From positions 336 through 8,024 of the forward strand of contig DMPQ01000059.1 in the NCBI GenBank assembly GCA_003455945.1: a stretch of DNA of 7,689 bases, in the 5' to 3' direction. Position 1 is the first letter of the stretch. Every line of letters starts with the position of its first letter. The translations under genes and the position numbers were made by a program. The notes beneath the pieces were generated by a model that was given only the letters and a program-made list of their open reading frames with translations, ran no database searches and was not told the DNA's origin. Of this stretch, positions 1 to 5,861 are shown one piece after another. Origin of the DNA: Planctomycetaceae bacterium. Lineage in GTDB: Bacteria; Planctomycetota; Planctomycetia; Pirellulales; Pirellulaceae.

Positions 1-10
1 CGGAGTGGCC

Positions 11-63
11 GGGCCCACGCAAGACGCGTCGCCCTTGCGTGGGCCCGCGTCGTCCCCGACGCG
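11..63. repeat. Two adjacent GC-rich stem-loops
   Basis: Positions 11-23 and 34-46 are perfect 13-bp inverted repeats (GGGCCCACGCAAG and its complement) around a 10-nt loop. A second hairpin follows directly at 46-63, with 7-bp arms CGCGTCG/CGACGCG and loop TCCC. Neither is followed by a T tract on either strand, so an intrinsic terminator is not clearly supported. They may mark the end of a gene lying left of the window, or be part of the intergenic repeat load seen further on. The inverted repeats are seen directly; any function is inference. Confidence 0.6.
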
Positions 64-180
64 CGGCCGTTCGACTCCGAGGTCCCGAAAAGCAGCGCAG
101 CTCGTTCGGTGTCGCCGTCACATCCCCGCGTCTCGGGACGAACCGGGGCCACGTCGGGTGCGATCTCATCAACGACCCAA

Positions 181-264
181 CCAGCCCGAAGCGAAGCGCC
201 GGGATCTCCGCGACTTCGTGCCTCGCATCGCAGGCGCTGCGACCGGGGGCGGTCGCACGACGAC
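181..264 (+). repeat. Intergenic repeat copy, related to 4413-4492
   Basis: This stretch shares three collinear blocks with 4413-4492. They are CCAGCCCGAAGCG (181-193 and 4413-4425), CGTGCCTCGC (217-226 and 4443-4452), and a 30-nt block (235-264 and 4463-4492) that matches at 29 of 30 positions. The 30-nt block contains a hairpin, GCGACCG/CGGTCGC, with loop GGGG here (239-256) and GGGT in the other copy. The copies are in the same orientation, about 4.2 kb apart, and lie outside the genes I call. This supports a dispersed intergenic repeat family rather than chance similarity. No coding function is apparent. Confidence 0.7.
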
Positions 265-277
265 CGAGTGACCACGT

Positions 278-293
278 TGCGACCGTCGTCGCA
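278..293 (-). terminator. Possible weak terminator hairpin after cbiET
   Basis: TGCGAC (278-283) and GTCGCA (288-293) form a 6-bp stem with a 4-nt loop, starting seven bases past the stop codon of the minus-strand corrin methyltransferase gene. No T tract follows on the minus strand, so it is at best a weak or factor-assisted terminator. Its position is the main support. Confidence 0.25.
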
Positions 294-299
294 TTCGTC

Positions 300-1559
300 T
301 TACTTGGATTCGGGCTTGGTCGCCGTGATCAGGAAGCTCGGGTTGACCGCCTGGAAGCGAGTCGTCTCGAGCTGAGCGATGCCGCGAGCGACGTTGATCA
401 TCAGCACGTCGGCATCGCCGGCCAGTTCGACCAACGCGGCTCGGACGTCGGTCAGACGTTCCGGAGCGCCGACGCTGACGACGATTCGGCCGCCGGGAAC
501 GAGTCGCGCGAAGGCGGCGCGCGTGATCTGCGCGACGCTCCGTCCGGTCCCGTCGACGAAGATGCTGGTCGGATCGGGGAGTTCGCGCCACGCCTCGGGG
601 GCGACTCCGTGCACCGGAGTCAGATGAAAGACGCCGAAGCGCCGCGCATTCTCGGCGATCAGGTGGACATCGTCCGGATCCGACTCGATCGCATAGACCG
701 AGCCGTGCGGAGCCAGGCGAGCCGCTTCGATCGCGACGCTCCCGCTTCCGGCTCCGACATCCCAGACGATCGCTCCCGGGGTCAGCGCCATCTCGGCGAG
801 CGCCAGAGCCCGCACCTCGCCCGGCGTCACCAGATCGCGGCGAGGCTGACTCTGCAGGAACTCGGTGTCCGGGTTTCCGAAGACGCGTTTTCCGCGCGGC
901 AGCACCGCCGCTTCGGGAATCCCGGGCTTTCGGACCAGGATCATCACGTTCAGCGTGCTGAACGACTTCGTCGCGATCTCGCTCAGGTCGCCGTGAGTCA
1001 CCCGCTCGTTCGGTGATCCGAGATGCTCGCAGACATAAGCGGTGAAGTAGTCGATTCCGACTTCGAGCAGACGAGCGGCGATCCGGTCCGGCGTCGATTC
1101 GTCGGTGGTAAAGAGACCGACCTTCTCGGCGCCGCGAATCCGCTCGACCGTGCGCCGCCAGTCGGCCTGGCTGAGATTCACCAGCAATGCGTCGTCCCAA
1201 CTCTCCTTGACTCGGGCAAAGCCGAGTTGCATCGACGAGACGTGCGGAACGACCTGGAAGCGATCCTTGCCCAAGCGATCGATCAGAAAACGGGCGGTAC
1301 CGAAGAAGAGCGGATCACCGAAGGCGAGCACGACGACTCGTCCGGCCTGCGCCGATCGCAGACGCTCGAGCGCTCTTTCGAGGTCGCTCCCGAGCACCTC
1401 CCGTTCGGCGCCCGATTCCGGCAGCAGCTCGAGCGCTCCCTTGGGACCGATGATCAGATCGGCTTCCGACAACAGACGCCGTGCTTCGGTCGACAGTCCT
1501 TCGGCGCCGTCGTCGCCGATTCCGACGATCCGGATCCGATCCCAAACTCCGTCCGCCAT
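300..1559 (-). CDS. cbiET: Fused precorrin-6Y C5,15-methyltransferase (decarboxylating), CbiE-CbiT/CobL type
   Basis: This 419-residue cytoplasmic enzyme of cobalamin (vitamin B12) synthesis uses S-adenosylmethionine. It methylates C5 and C15 of the corrin precursor and removes the acetate carboxyl of ring C, giving precorrin-8 (or its cobalt form). The N-terminal CbiE half (about 8-210) shows the tetrapyrrole methylase start GIGDDGAEGLS (13-23) and GDPLFFG (81-87). The C-terminal CbiT half (about 237-415) shows the family signature TPGEVRALALAEM (245-257), then the SAM-binding loop DVGAGSGSVAIE (267-278) and a late GGRIVV strand (356-361). The length fits CobL-type fusions. In the signature, the usual TKxEVR reads TPGEVR. 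The start is supported by GAGGG (plus-strand 1565-1569) five bases before the ATG and by the glycine motif lying close to the N terminus. No other cobalamin gene is visible in the window. CobL (aerobic) versus CbiET (anaerobic) cannot be decided from this gene alone. Confidence 0.93.
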   Translation of the reverse strand: MADGVWDRIRIVGIGDDGAEGLSTEARRLLSEADLIIGPKGALELLPESGAEREVLGSDLERALERLRSAQAGRVVVLAFGDPLFFGTARFLIDRLGKDRFQVVPHVSSMQLGFARVKESWDDALLVNLSQADWRRTVERIRGAEKVGLFTTDESTPDRIAARLLEVGIDYFTAYVCEHLGSPNERVTHGDLSEIATKSFSTLNVMILVRKPGIPEAAVLPRGKRVFGNPDTEFLQSQPRRDLVTPGEVRALALAEMALTPGAIVWDVGAGSGSVAIEAARLAPHGSVYAIESDPDDVHLIAENARRFGVFHLTPVHGVAPEAWRELPDPTSIFVDGTGRSVAQITRAAFARLVPGGRIVVSVGAPERLTDVRAALVELAGDADVLMINVARGIAQLETTRFQAVNPSFLITATKPESK

Positions 1560-1624
1560 CGAAACCCTCGCTTCCCGATTCGCTCCTGCCGATCGACCGC
1601 ACTCGGTCGGCGGCGAGACGCCGG

Positions 1625-1653
1625 ATTGTAGAAGGGATCGCCGATCGTCGCAC
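1625..1653 (-). promoter_or_regulatory. Possible sigma-70-like promoter for cbiET
   Basis: Read on the minus strand, 1630-1625 gives TACAAT, five of six matches to the -10 consensus. Seventeen bases upstream, 1653-1648 gives GTGCGA, a poor -35 with three of six matches. The -10 box lies 65 bases before the cbiET start, in the 245-bp divergent region shared with the dehydrogenase gene. I saw no comparably good element facing the dehydrogenase; TACGAT at 1707-1712 is a weak candidate lacking a -35. I also saw no B12-box motif or evident cobalamin riboswitch upstream of cbiET. Confidence 0.3.
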
Positions 1654-1790
1654 GCGGCGGACGGTCGACAGGTCGGCCGCTCGTGGCAGGCGCTTCGCCG
1701 CAGCGGTACGATTTCCGGCTCGTCCTACTTCCCTGCGGCTTCGCTCTCCCGCGTTTCGACGTCGCTCCGGTCCGCTCGCTCCCACCGCGC

Positions 1791-1794
1791 AGGA
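1791..1794 (+). promoter_or_regulatory. Ribosome binding site setting the dehydrogenase start
   Basis: AGGA lies ten bases before the ATG at 1805. It favours this start over an in-frame ATG 108 codons earlier (1481), whose extra residues are arginine- and serine-rich, overlap cbiET on the other strand and resemble no protein domain. Confidence 0.5.
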
Positions 1795-1804
1795 TCTCCG
1801 CACC

Positions 1805-2800
1805 ATGGCTCGCGTTCTCGTCACGCCGCATCTGCTGCAGCGCCGCCCCGGGCCCTATCGCGATCTGCTGGAACAGGCGGGACACGAGGTGGTCTTTCCG
1901 CCGATCGGAGTCGACACGCTGCAGCGCGAAGTGATTCGTCGACTGCTGATCGAGGAGCAGGTCGAAGGGATGCTGGCGAGCACCGAGCCGCTCGACCGCG
2001 AGATTCTCGGCGCTTCGCGGCTGAAGATCGTCGCGCGACAAGGAGTCGGCTACGACTCGGTCGACATCGCGGCGGCGAGCGAACTGGGGATCGCCGTGAC
2101 GATCACGCCGGGAACGCTCGAAGCGAGCGTCGCCGAACAGACCCTCGCGCTCCTGCTGGGGATCTCGCGCGCGGTGATCGACCGCGATCGTCAGGTCCGC
2201 GCCGGTGACTGGTCGCGAGTCGCGTTGCCGCGGATGGCGGGAAAGATCTTCGGCATCATCGGCGTCGGTCGGATCGGTCGAGCGGTGATCCGTCGCATGC
2301 AGGGGCTCGAGATGTCGGTCCTCGGCTTCGATCCCTTGCTGACCGACGCCGATGCGGCGGCGATCGGGATCGAGCGAGTCGCGACGGTGAACGAACTGCT
2401 CGACCGCGCGGATATCGTCAGCCTGCATTGCCCCTGCACACCGTCGACTCGCAACCTGATCGACTCCGCCGCACTCGCGCGAATGAAGCCGCGTGCGATC
2501 CTGCTCAACATGGGGCGAGGGGGATTGGTCGACGAGGACGCGCTCGTCGCTTCGCTCGTCTCGGGGCACCTGCTCGGTGCGGGGCTGGACGTCTTCGCGC
2601 GCGAACCGCTGCCGCTCGACAGTCCGCTGCTCGGCGCCCCCCGGCTGATCCTCTCGACGCACATGGGAGGCCTGGACGACGAGGGGCAGATCGCGGCGAG
2701 TTCGCTCGCGGCACGCTGCATCGTCGATGTCTTGGCCGGGCGACTGCCGACCGACTGCCTGGTCGATCGCTCGCTGCGGCGCGAGTCGCTGCGCGGCTGA
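1805..2800 (+). CDS. D-2-hydroxyacid dehydrogenase, NAD-dependent (SerA-like)
   Basis: This 331-residue cytoplasmic oxidoreductase should interconvert a 2-hydroxyacid and its 2-oxoacid using NAD(H). The N-terminal substrate domain (about 1-105) includes ARQGVGYDSVD (77-87), typical of the superfamily. The Rossmann domain (about 106-290) has G153-x-G155-x-x-G158, with D176 at the end of the second strand, which predicts preference for NAD over NADP. The catalytic triad is complete: R238 in NMGRGG, E267 in DVFAREP, and H286 in STHMGG. The usual proline before the histidine is threonine here. The length matches formate/glycerate dehydrogenase-type members. There is no C-terminal ACT or ASB domain as in long phosphoglycerate dehydrogenases, so a role in serine synthesis is possible but unproven. 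Alternatives are glyoxylate/hydroxypyruvate reductase or another 2-hydroxyacid dehydrogenase. The gene is divergent from cbiET and 179 bp upstream of the SMP-30 gene, so no tight operon is indicated. Confidence 0.92.
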   Translation: MARVLVTPHLLQRRPGPYRDLLEQAGHEVVFPPIGVDTLQREVIRRLLIEEQVEGMLASTEPLDREILGASRLKIVARQGVGYDSVDIAAASELGIAVTITPGTLEASVAEQTLALLLGISRAVIDRDRQVRAGDWSRVALPRMAGKIFGIIGVGRIGRAVIRRMQGLEMSVLGFDPLLTDADAAAIGIERVATVNELLDRADIVSLHCPCTPSTRNLIDSAALARMKPRAILLNMGRGGLVDEDALVASLVSGHLLGAGLDVFAREPLPLDSPLLGAPRLILSTHMGGLDDEGQIAASSLAARCIVDVLAGRLPTDCLVDRSLRRESLRG

Positions 2801-2820
2801 GTCGAGCCGTGACGGGGGGG

Positions 2821-2832
2821 AGCGGCGCCGCT
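2821..2832. repeat. 12-bp perfect palindrome after the dehydrogenase gene
   Basis: AGCGGCGCCGCT is self-complementary and starts 21 bases after the dehydrogenase stop codon. It sits in a GCGGCG-rich run that can pair in several registers (for example CGCCG-CTG-CGGCG). It could slow transcription, but no T tract follows and such palindromes are common in GC-rich DNA. Confidence 0.3.
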
Positions 2833-2851
2833 GCGGCGACGCGGCGTTTCG

Positions 2852-2880
2852 TTGCTCGGCGCCGTTCGCTTCACTAGATT
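2852..2880 (+). promoter_or_regulatory. Possible promoter for the SMP-30 gene
   Basis: TTGCTC (2852-2857) and TAGATT (2875-2880) are separated by exactly 17 bases. They match the sigma-70 consensus at three and four of six positions. The -10-like box is one of the few AT-richer spots in this intergenic region and lies about 100 bases before the ATG at 2980. The call rests on spacing and location only. Confidence 0.25.
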
Positions 2881-2979
2881 GGCCCGTGCGTTCGGGAGCT
2901 CTTTTCGACCGGCAATCGACGAGGCCTCGCACGCCGCGCCGCCGCGCGCACTCCCACACACTCTCTCCGAGGTCCGACC

Positions 2980-4062
2980 ATGCTTCGCCCGCTCTGCGCG
3001 ACCTTGCCTCTCGTCCTGGCCGCTGCCGGCCTTCTTTCGGCTCAGGAATCCGATCCCCCTCGCGCCGGTCGCGGCGGGCGTCAGGTTCAGGTGGAACCGC
3101 TGAAGATCATCGGCGAGATCGAACGGACCTCTCCCGAAATCGATTCGTTGCTGCCCGCCGATGCGCGGATCGAGGTGCTCGCGGCCGGCTTCGAATGGTC
3201 CGAAGGGCCTGCCTGGGATCCGCGGAGCGGCTCGCTCCTGTTCTCCGACATTCCCCGTAACCAGATCGTCCGCCTGCGTCCGGGGCGCGAACCGTCGATC
3301 TATCTGCAGCCGTCGGGATACACCGGCACCGAGCGGTTCGCCGGATACGAACCCGGCACGAACGGACTGATCTTCGATGCCGAAGGTCGTCTGCTGATGT
3401 GCTGCCACGGCGATCGGATGGTGAAGCGCCAGGAAGCGGACGGCTCGTTCACCGTGCTGGCCGATCGCTACGACGGCAAGCGTCTGAACAGCCCCAACGA
3501 TCTGGTTCTCGACCGCTCGGGGAACGTCTACTTCACCGATCCGCCGTACGGTCTCCCCAAGGCGTACGACGATCCGGCGAGAGAGCTCGACTGGTGCGGC
3601 GTCTATCGGATCGTCGACGGCAAGGTCGAACTGCTGACCGACGAGATGACTCGCCCCAACGGCATCGCCTTCTCGCCAGACTATCGGACGCTGTACGTCG
3701 CGCAGAGCGATCCTCAGGCGGCGATCTGGAAGGCGTTCCCCGTGAACGAGGATGGGACGCTCGGCGAGAGCCGCATTCTTCATGACTCGACCGATCAGGT
3801 CGGCAAGGTTCCCGGACTGCCCGACGGACTTGCCGTCGACGAGCACGGCAATCTCTGGGCGACCGGTCCCGGAGGAGTCCTGATCCTGTCGCCGGAAGGA
3901 AAGCTCCTCGGCCGGATCCTGACGGGCGAAGCGACGGCGAACTGCACGTTCGGCGAAGATGGTTGGCTGTACGTCACCGCCGACATGTATCTGTGTCGAG
4001 TCAAGACGTCGACTCGCGGGATCACGATGCCCGATCTCCCTCGCCGCGGCCGAAACCGATGA
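2980..4062 (+). CDS. Exported SMP-30/gluconolactonase/LRE-family protein
   Basis: This 360-residue six-bladed beta-propeller hydrolase is predicted to be secreted or periplasmic, and probably opens a sugar lactone or related ester in a metal-dependent way. Residues 1-21 form a Sec signal peptide with a leucine/alanine core, probably cut after LLSA. The mature protein carries the family metal and active-site positions: E75 in SEGPAW, N173 in NSPNDL, N227 in RPNGIAFSPD, and D282 in LPDGLAVDEHGNLWA. These correspond in order to E18, N103, N154 and D204 of human regucalcin. Blade repeats ending in FSDIP, YFTDPPYG, LYVAQS and WLYVTADM are visible. The start has a modest CGAGG seven bases upstream (2968-2972) and places the signal peptide at the N terminus. 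The basic C-terminal tail (RRGRNR) is unremarkable. Substrate cannot be told from sequence; planctomycetes often carry many such exported paralogues. The neighbours suggest no shared pathway. Confidence 0.9.
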   Translation: MLRPLCATLPLVLAAAGLLSAQESDPPRAGRGGRQVQVEPLKIIGEIERTSPEIDSLLPADARIEVLAAGFEWSEGPAWDPRSGSLLFSDIPRNQIVRLRPGREPSIYLQPSGYTGTERFAGYEPGTNGLIFDAEGRLLMCCHGDRMVKRQEADGSFTVLADRYDGKRLNSPNDLVLDRSGNVYFTDPPYGLPKAYDDPARELDWCGVYRIVDGKVELLTDEMTRPNGIAFSPDYRTLYVAQSDPQAAIWKAFPVNEDGTLGESRILHDSTDQVGKVPGLPDGLAVDEHGNLWATGPGGVLILSPEGKLLGRILTGEATANCTFGEDGWLYVTADMYLCRVKTSTRGITMPDLPRRGRNR

Positions 4063-4076
4063 GCCTGCCGAGGCCC

Positions 4077-4125
4077 CCCCGTGCCTCTCCAGCCCGTAGC
4101 GTCAGCAAGGGGTCCCCGTGTCTCG
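4077..4125 (+). repeat. Direct repeat L (about 50 bp)
   Basis: It aligns with 4401-4451 in the same orientation, at about 42 of 51 positions by eye including two one-base gaps. Shared blocks are CCCCGTG, CCAGCCCG followed by AGCG, and AGGGGTCCCCGTG ending in CTCG. The CCAGCCCG-AGCG core also occurs at 181-193. Confidence 0.7.
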
Positions 4126-4143
4126 ACGGCGAAAACGCCGCGA
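4123..4143. repeat. Stem-loop with AAAA loop
   Basis: CGGCG (4127-4131) and CGCCG (4136-4140) pair around an AAAA loop. The stem extends by TCG/CGA (4123-4125, 4141-4143) past one bulged A, for eight base pairs in all. It joins direct repeat L to repeat A and may be part of the element. It lies 60 bases past the SMP-30 stop and could weakly affect its transcript end, but no T tract follows. Confidence 0.5.
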
Positions 4144-4157
4144 CAAAGGGCCGAGAA

Positions 4158-4203
4158 GTCCCGCCAGGGACGACCGAAAATAGCCCGGCGATTTATCGCC
4201 GGG
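4158..4203 (+). repeat. 46-nt palindromic repeat, copy A
   Basis: The unit has two parts. A short palindrome GTCCC-GCCA-GGGAC (4158-4171) is followed, after a linker containing AATAG, by a hairpin with 9-bp arms CCCGGCGAT/ATCGCCGGG and a 2-nt loop (4184-4203). The copy at 4344-4389 on the other strand matches it at 37 of 46 positions without gaps. Confidence 0.8.
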
Positions 4204-4231
4204 TATCGAGTCTCAACCCGCAGAGTTCCGA

Positions 4232-4244
4232 GTCCCGGAGGGAC
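4232..4244 (+). repeat. GTCCC/GGGAC palindrome, copy 2
   Basis: GTCCC-GGA-GGGAC is followed by GACAGA, resembling the first part of the 46-nt repeat but one base shorter in the loop. It begins 74 bases after copy A begins and has no AATAG-hairpin part behind it, so it is a partial or decayed unit. Confidence 0.6.
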
Positions 4245-4299
4245 GACAGACCAGCACCGAGCAACGGCCCGCGAGCTTGTTCACGCGGCAGGTTCTTTC

Positions 4300-4313
4300 G
4301 TCCCTGACGGGAC
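4300..4313 (-). repeat. GTCCC/GGGAC palindrome, copy 3
   Basis: Read on the minus strand this is GTCCC-GTCA-GGGAC followed by GAAAGA, close to the first part of copy B. It ends 76 bases before copy B ends, mirroring the 74-base spacing on the left side of the array. Confidence 0.6.
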
Positions 4314-4343
4314 TCCTCGTTTCGCGTTACCGGCGCTCGTTGC

Positions 4344-4389
4344 CCCACCGATGAATCGGTGGGCTATTGTCAGCCGTCCCTGACGGGAC
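4344..4389 (-). repeat. 46-nt palindromic repeat, copy B (inverted)
   Basis: On the minus strand this copy begins GTCCC-GTCA-GGGAC (4389-4376), keeps the AATAG linker, and ends in a hairpin with 9-bp arms CCCACCGAT/ATCGGTGGG (4363-4344). Relative to copy A two stem pairs change on both sides (G-C to A-T and G-C to C-G), so pairing is kept. Confidence 0.8.
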
Positions 4390-4400
4390 GTGATACGCGC

Positions 4401-4451
4401 CCCCGTGTCCTTCCAGCCCGAAGCGCCAAGCGCAGGGGTCCCCGTGCCTCG
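4401..4451 (+). repeat. Direct repeat R (about 50 bp)
   Basis: This is the right-hand partner of 4077-4125, in the same orientation. With the left copy it brackets the inverted pair of 46-nt repeats. It continues into a T tract and the 30-nt dispersed repeat, and that longer arrangement is also seen at 181-264. Confidence 0.7.
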
Positions 4452-4458
4452 CTTTTTT
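4430..4458 (+). terminator. Candidate intrinsic terminator inside repeat R
   Basis: GCGC-A-GG (4430-4436) can pair with CCGTGC (4442-4447), with one bulged A and one G-T wobble, closing a GC-rich loop. Five bases later comes TTTTTT (4453-4458), the longest T run I saw in the window. It faces plus-strand transcription arriving from the SMP-30 gene, whose stop is about 370 bases upstream. The bulge, wobble and gap before the T run make it imperfect. Confidence 0.35.
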
Positions 4459-4462
4459 CATC

Positions 4463-4492
4463 CGCTGCGACCGGGGTCGGTCGCACGACGAC
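4463..4492 (+). repeat. 30-nt dispersed repeat with hairpin
   Basis: This block matches 235-264 at 29 of 30 positions, the single change lying in the loop of the GCGACCG/CGGTCGC hairpin (4467-4484). It sits 34 bases before the phosphoesterase start codon, so its hairpin could lie in that gene's leader. I cannot show an effect. Confidence 0.7.
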
Positions 4493-4526
4493 AGACCCCG
4501 CCTCCGTTTCCAGCCTGAGTCTCACC

Positions 4527-5861
4527 ATGCCCGCCTCCCCACTCCGATCGTCGCCGGCCGTTCGTTTCGTCCGTCGATCGCTCGTTGCCGTCGTCGCCTC
4601 ATGGATGGTCGTCACCACGATGACGACCGGCTCCGCGGCAGCAGCCGAGCCTGACGTGATCGGCGTCTATCTGACTTGGACGCGCGATCCGTCGACGACG
4701 ATGACGATCAACTGGGTCGATCTCTATGCCGACAGTTCGCTGACGGTCCGTTATCGACCGCTCCCGCGGGCGACCACCGACGCGACGAGCGGCGGCGCGA
4801 GCGAAGCGACGACCGAGCCGGCATGGTCGATCGCCACGGCCGAGCGTCGAGCGGTCGGGCCGTCGGTCCTGCAGCGACGTTTCGTGGAGCTCACCGGTCT
4901 CGAGCCGGATACGGTCTACGAGTTCGGGATCGGCGACTCCGCTCCCTCGGCTGCCGATGCGTGGCGATTCCGAACGATGCCTCGGACGCTCGATCGACCG
5001 GTGACCTTCGTCACGGGCGGCGACATGATGCACTCTCGGGCGATGGTCGATGCGATGAATCGTCAGGCGGCGAAGCGGGAACCCGACTTCGCGCTCCTCG
5101 GTGGCGATCTGGCCTACGCCAATGGCGTCACCGCGTCGCGCTGGATCGACTGGCTCCAGTCCTGGACACGAGCGGCTCGCTGCGCCGATCGCCGTCTGTT
5201 GCCGATCGTCGCGGCGATCGGGAATCACGAAGTGCGAGGAGGCTACGGCAAGACACCGGCCGAGGCGCCGTACTTCTACTCGCTCTTCACGCTCCCCGAG
5301 GATCGTTCGTACTACGCGCTCGACTTCGGCGATTATCTGTCGCTGCTGGTGCTCGACTCGGGGCATACGCAGCCGATCGCCGGCGGTCAGGCACTCTGGC
5401 TCGACCGAGCCATGGCGGCTCGGCGCGCGTCGACCTTCCTGTTCGCCTGTTGGCACTACCCCGCCTACGGAACGACCAAGGCGCCCGAGAACGGTCTGCC
5501 GATCGATGCCGAGATCTCGCGGACGCTGCGCGAAGAGTGGGTGCCAACGCTCGAGCGTTACGGAGTGACGGCGATCTTCGAGAACGATCACCACAACTTC
5601 AAGCGTTCGCGCCGACTGCTGCGGCACGAACCGAACGAGGCGGGGTTGCTGTATCTGGGGGACGGTGCGTGGGGAGTCACCACGCGCGAGGTGCCTGAGC
5701 CGGAGGTCGCCTGGTGGCTGGAAAAGGCCGAGCCGCGCAACCATCTGTGGCACGTCACGATCCGCCCCGACGGAAGCTCGTCGCTGGTCGCCGTCGATGC
5801 CGAGGGGACCGAGTTCGACCGCGTCGATCTGGAACGACCGCGTACCGCCGAGAACCCCTAG
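4527..5861 (+). CDS. Exported purple-acid-phosphatase-like metallophosphoesterase
   Basis: This 444-residue exported protein probably hydrolyses phosphate esters with a two-metal centre. Residues 1-40 are a long signal peptide ending in SAAAA; R16-R17 before the hydrophobic stretch leaves Tat export possible, though the full Tat motif is absent. Residues about 43-150 look like the fibronectin-like N-terminal domain of purple acid phosphatases (NWVD, LTVRYRP, LTGLEPDTVYEFGIG). The Metallophos domain follows: GGD with D166, GGDLAY with D194, GNHE with N233 and H234, CWHYP with H310, and ENDHHNFKRS with H355-H356. The last motif replaces the usual GHxHxYER, keeping histidines but with Asn-Asp for Gly. 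The start is chosen because it opens the signal peptide; no Shine-Dalgarno is seen. Repeats precede it, and the helicase gene follows 120 bp later in the same frame. It may serve phosphate scavenging, but no Pho box was found and the substrate is unknown. Confidence 0.88.
   Translation: MPASPLRSSPAVRFVRRSLVAVVASWMVVTTMTTGSAAAAEPDVIGVYLTWTRDPSTTMTINWVDLYADSSLTVRYRPLPRATTDATSGGASEATTEPAWSIATAERRAVGPSVLQRRFVELTGLEPDTVYEFGIGDSAPSAADAWRFRTMPRTLDRPVTFVTGGDMMHSRAMVDAMNRQAAKREPDFALLGGDLAYANGVTASRWIDWLQSWTRAARCADRRLLPIVAAIGNHEVRGGYGKTPAEAPYFYSLFTLPEDRSYYALDFGDYLSLLVLDSGHTQPIAGGQALWLDRAMAARRASTFLFACWHYPAYGTTKAPENGLPIDAEISRTLREEWVPTLERYGVTAIFENDHHNFKRSRRLLRHEPNEAGLLYLGDGAWGVTTREVPEPEVAWWLEKAEPRNHLWHVTIRPDGSSSLVAVDAEGTEFDRVDLERPRTAENP

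Larger units (their letters stand above)
4063..4526. other. 464-bp non-coding region packed with structured repeats
   Basis: No gene is supported between the SMP-30 stop and the phosphoesterase start. The region reads, left to right: direct repeat L (4077-4125), stem-loop (4123-4143), 46-nt repeat A (4158-4203), two short GTCCC/GGGAC palindromes (4232-4244, 4300-4313), inverted 46-nt repeat B (4344-4389), direct repeat R (4401-4451) overlapping a hairpin with a T tract (4430-4458), and a 30-nt dispersed repeat (4463-4492). An in-frame ATG at 4359 would extend the phosphoesterase through repeats B and R and is not credible. The pattern suits a cluster of REP/BIME- or MITE-like elements; mobility is inference. 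Confidence 0.75.

Noticed and set aside
39..1016. 325-codon plus-strand frame and a shorter one at 5-271
   Set aside because: They lie over repeats and antisense to cbiET, are arginine/aspartate-rich, and show no domain, signal peptide or ribosome binding site.
1560..1804. Cobalamin riboswitch upstream of cbiET
   Set aside because: I found no B12-box-like sequence on the minus strand and no clear multi-stem leader in the 245-bp space.
1454..3846. Very long open frames on the minus strand (1454-2959 and 2191-3846), opposite the dehydrogenase and SMP-30 genes
   Set aside because: Their translations are rich in Arg, Asp, Ser and Gln with no recognisable domain. They overlap genes with intact catalytic motifs and are the expected antisense shadow of GC-rich third positions.
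4367..4396. Promoter starting from TTGTCA at 4367-4372 before the phosphoesterase
   Set aside because: The -35-like box matches five of six bases but no acceptable -10 box lies 16-19 bases downstream, and it sits within the linker of repeat B.
4077..4451. CRISPR array
   Set aside because: The repeats are few, diverged, in both orientations and not separated by uniform spacers; no cas gene is present.
4359..4526. N-terminal extension of the phosphoesterase from an ATG at 4359
   Set aside because: It would translate repeats B and R and put 56 residues before a clear signal peptide.
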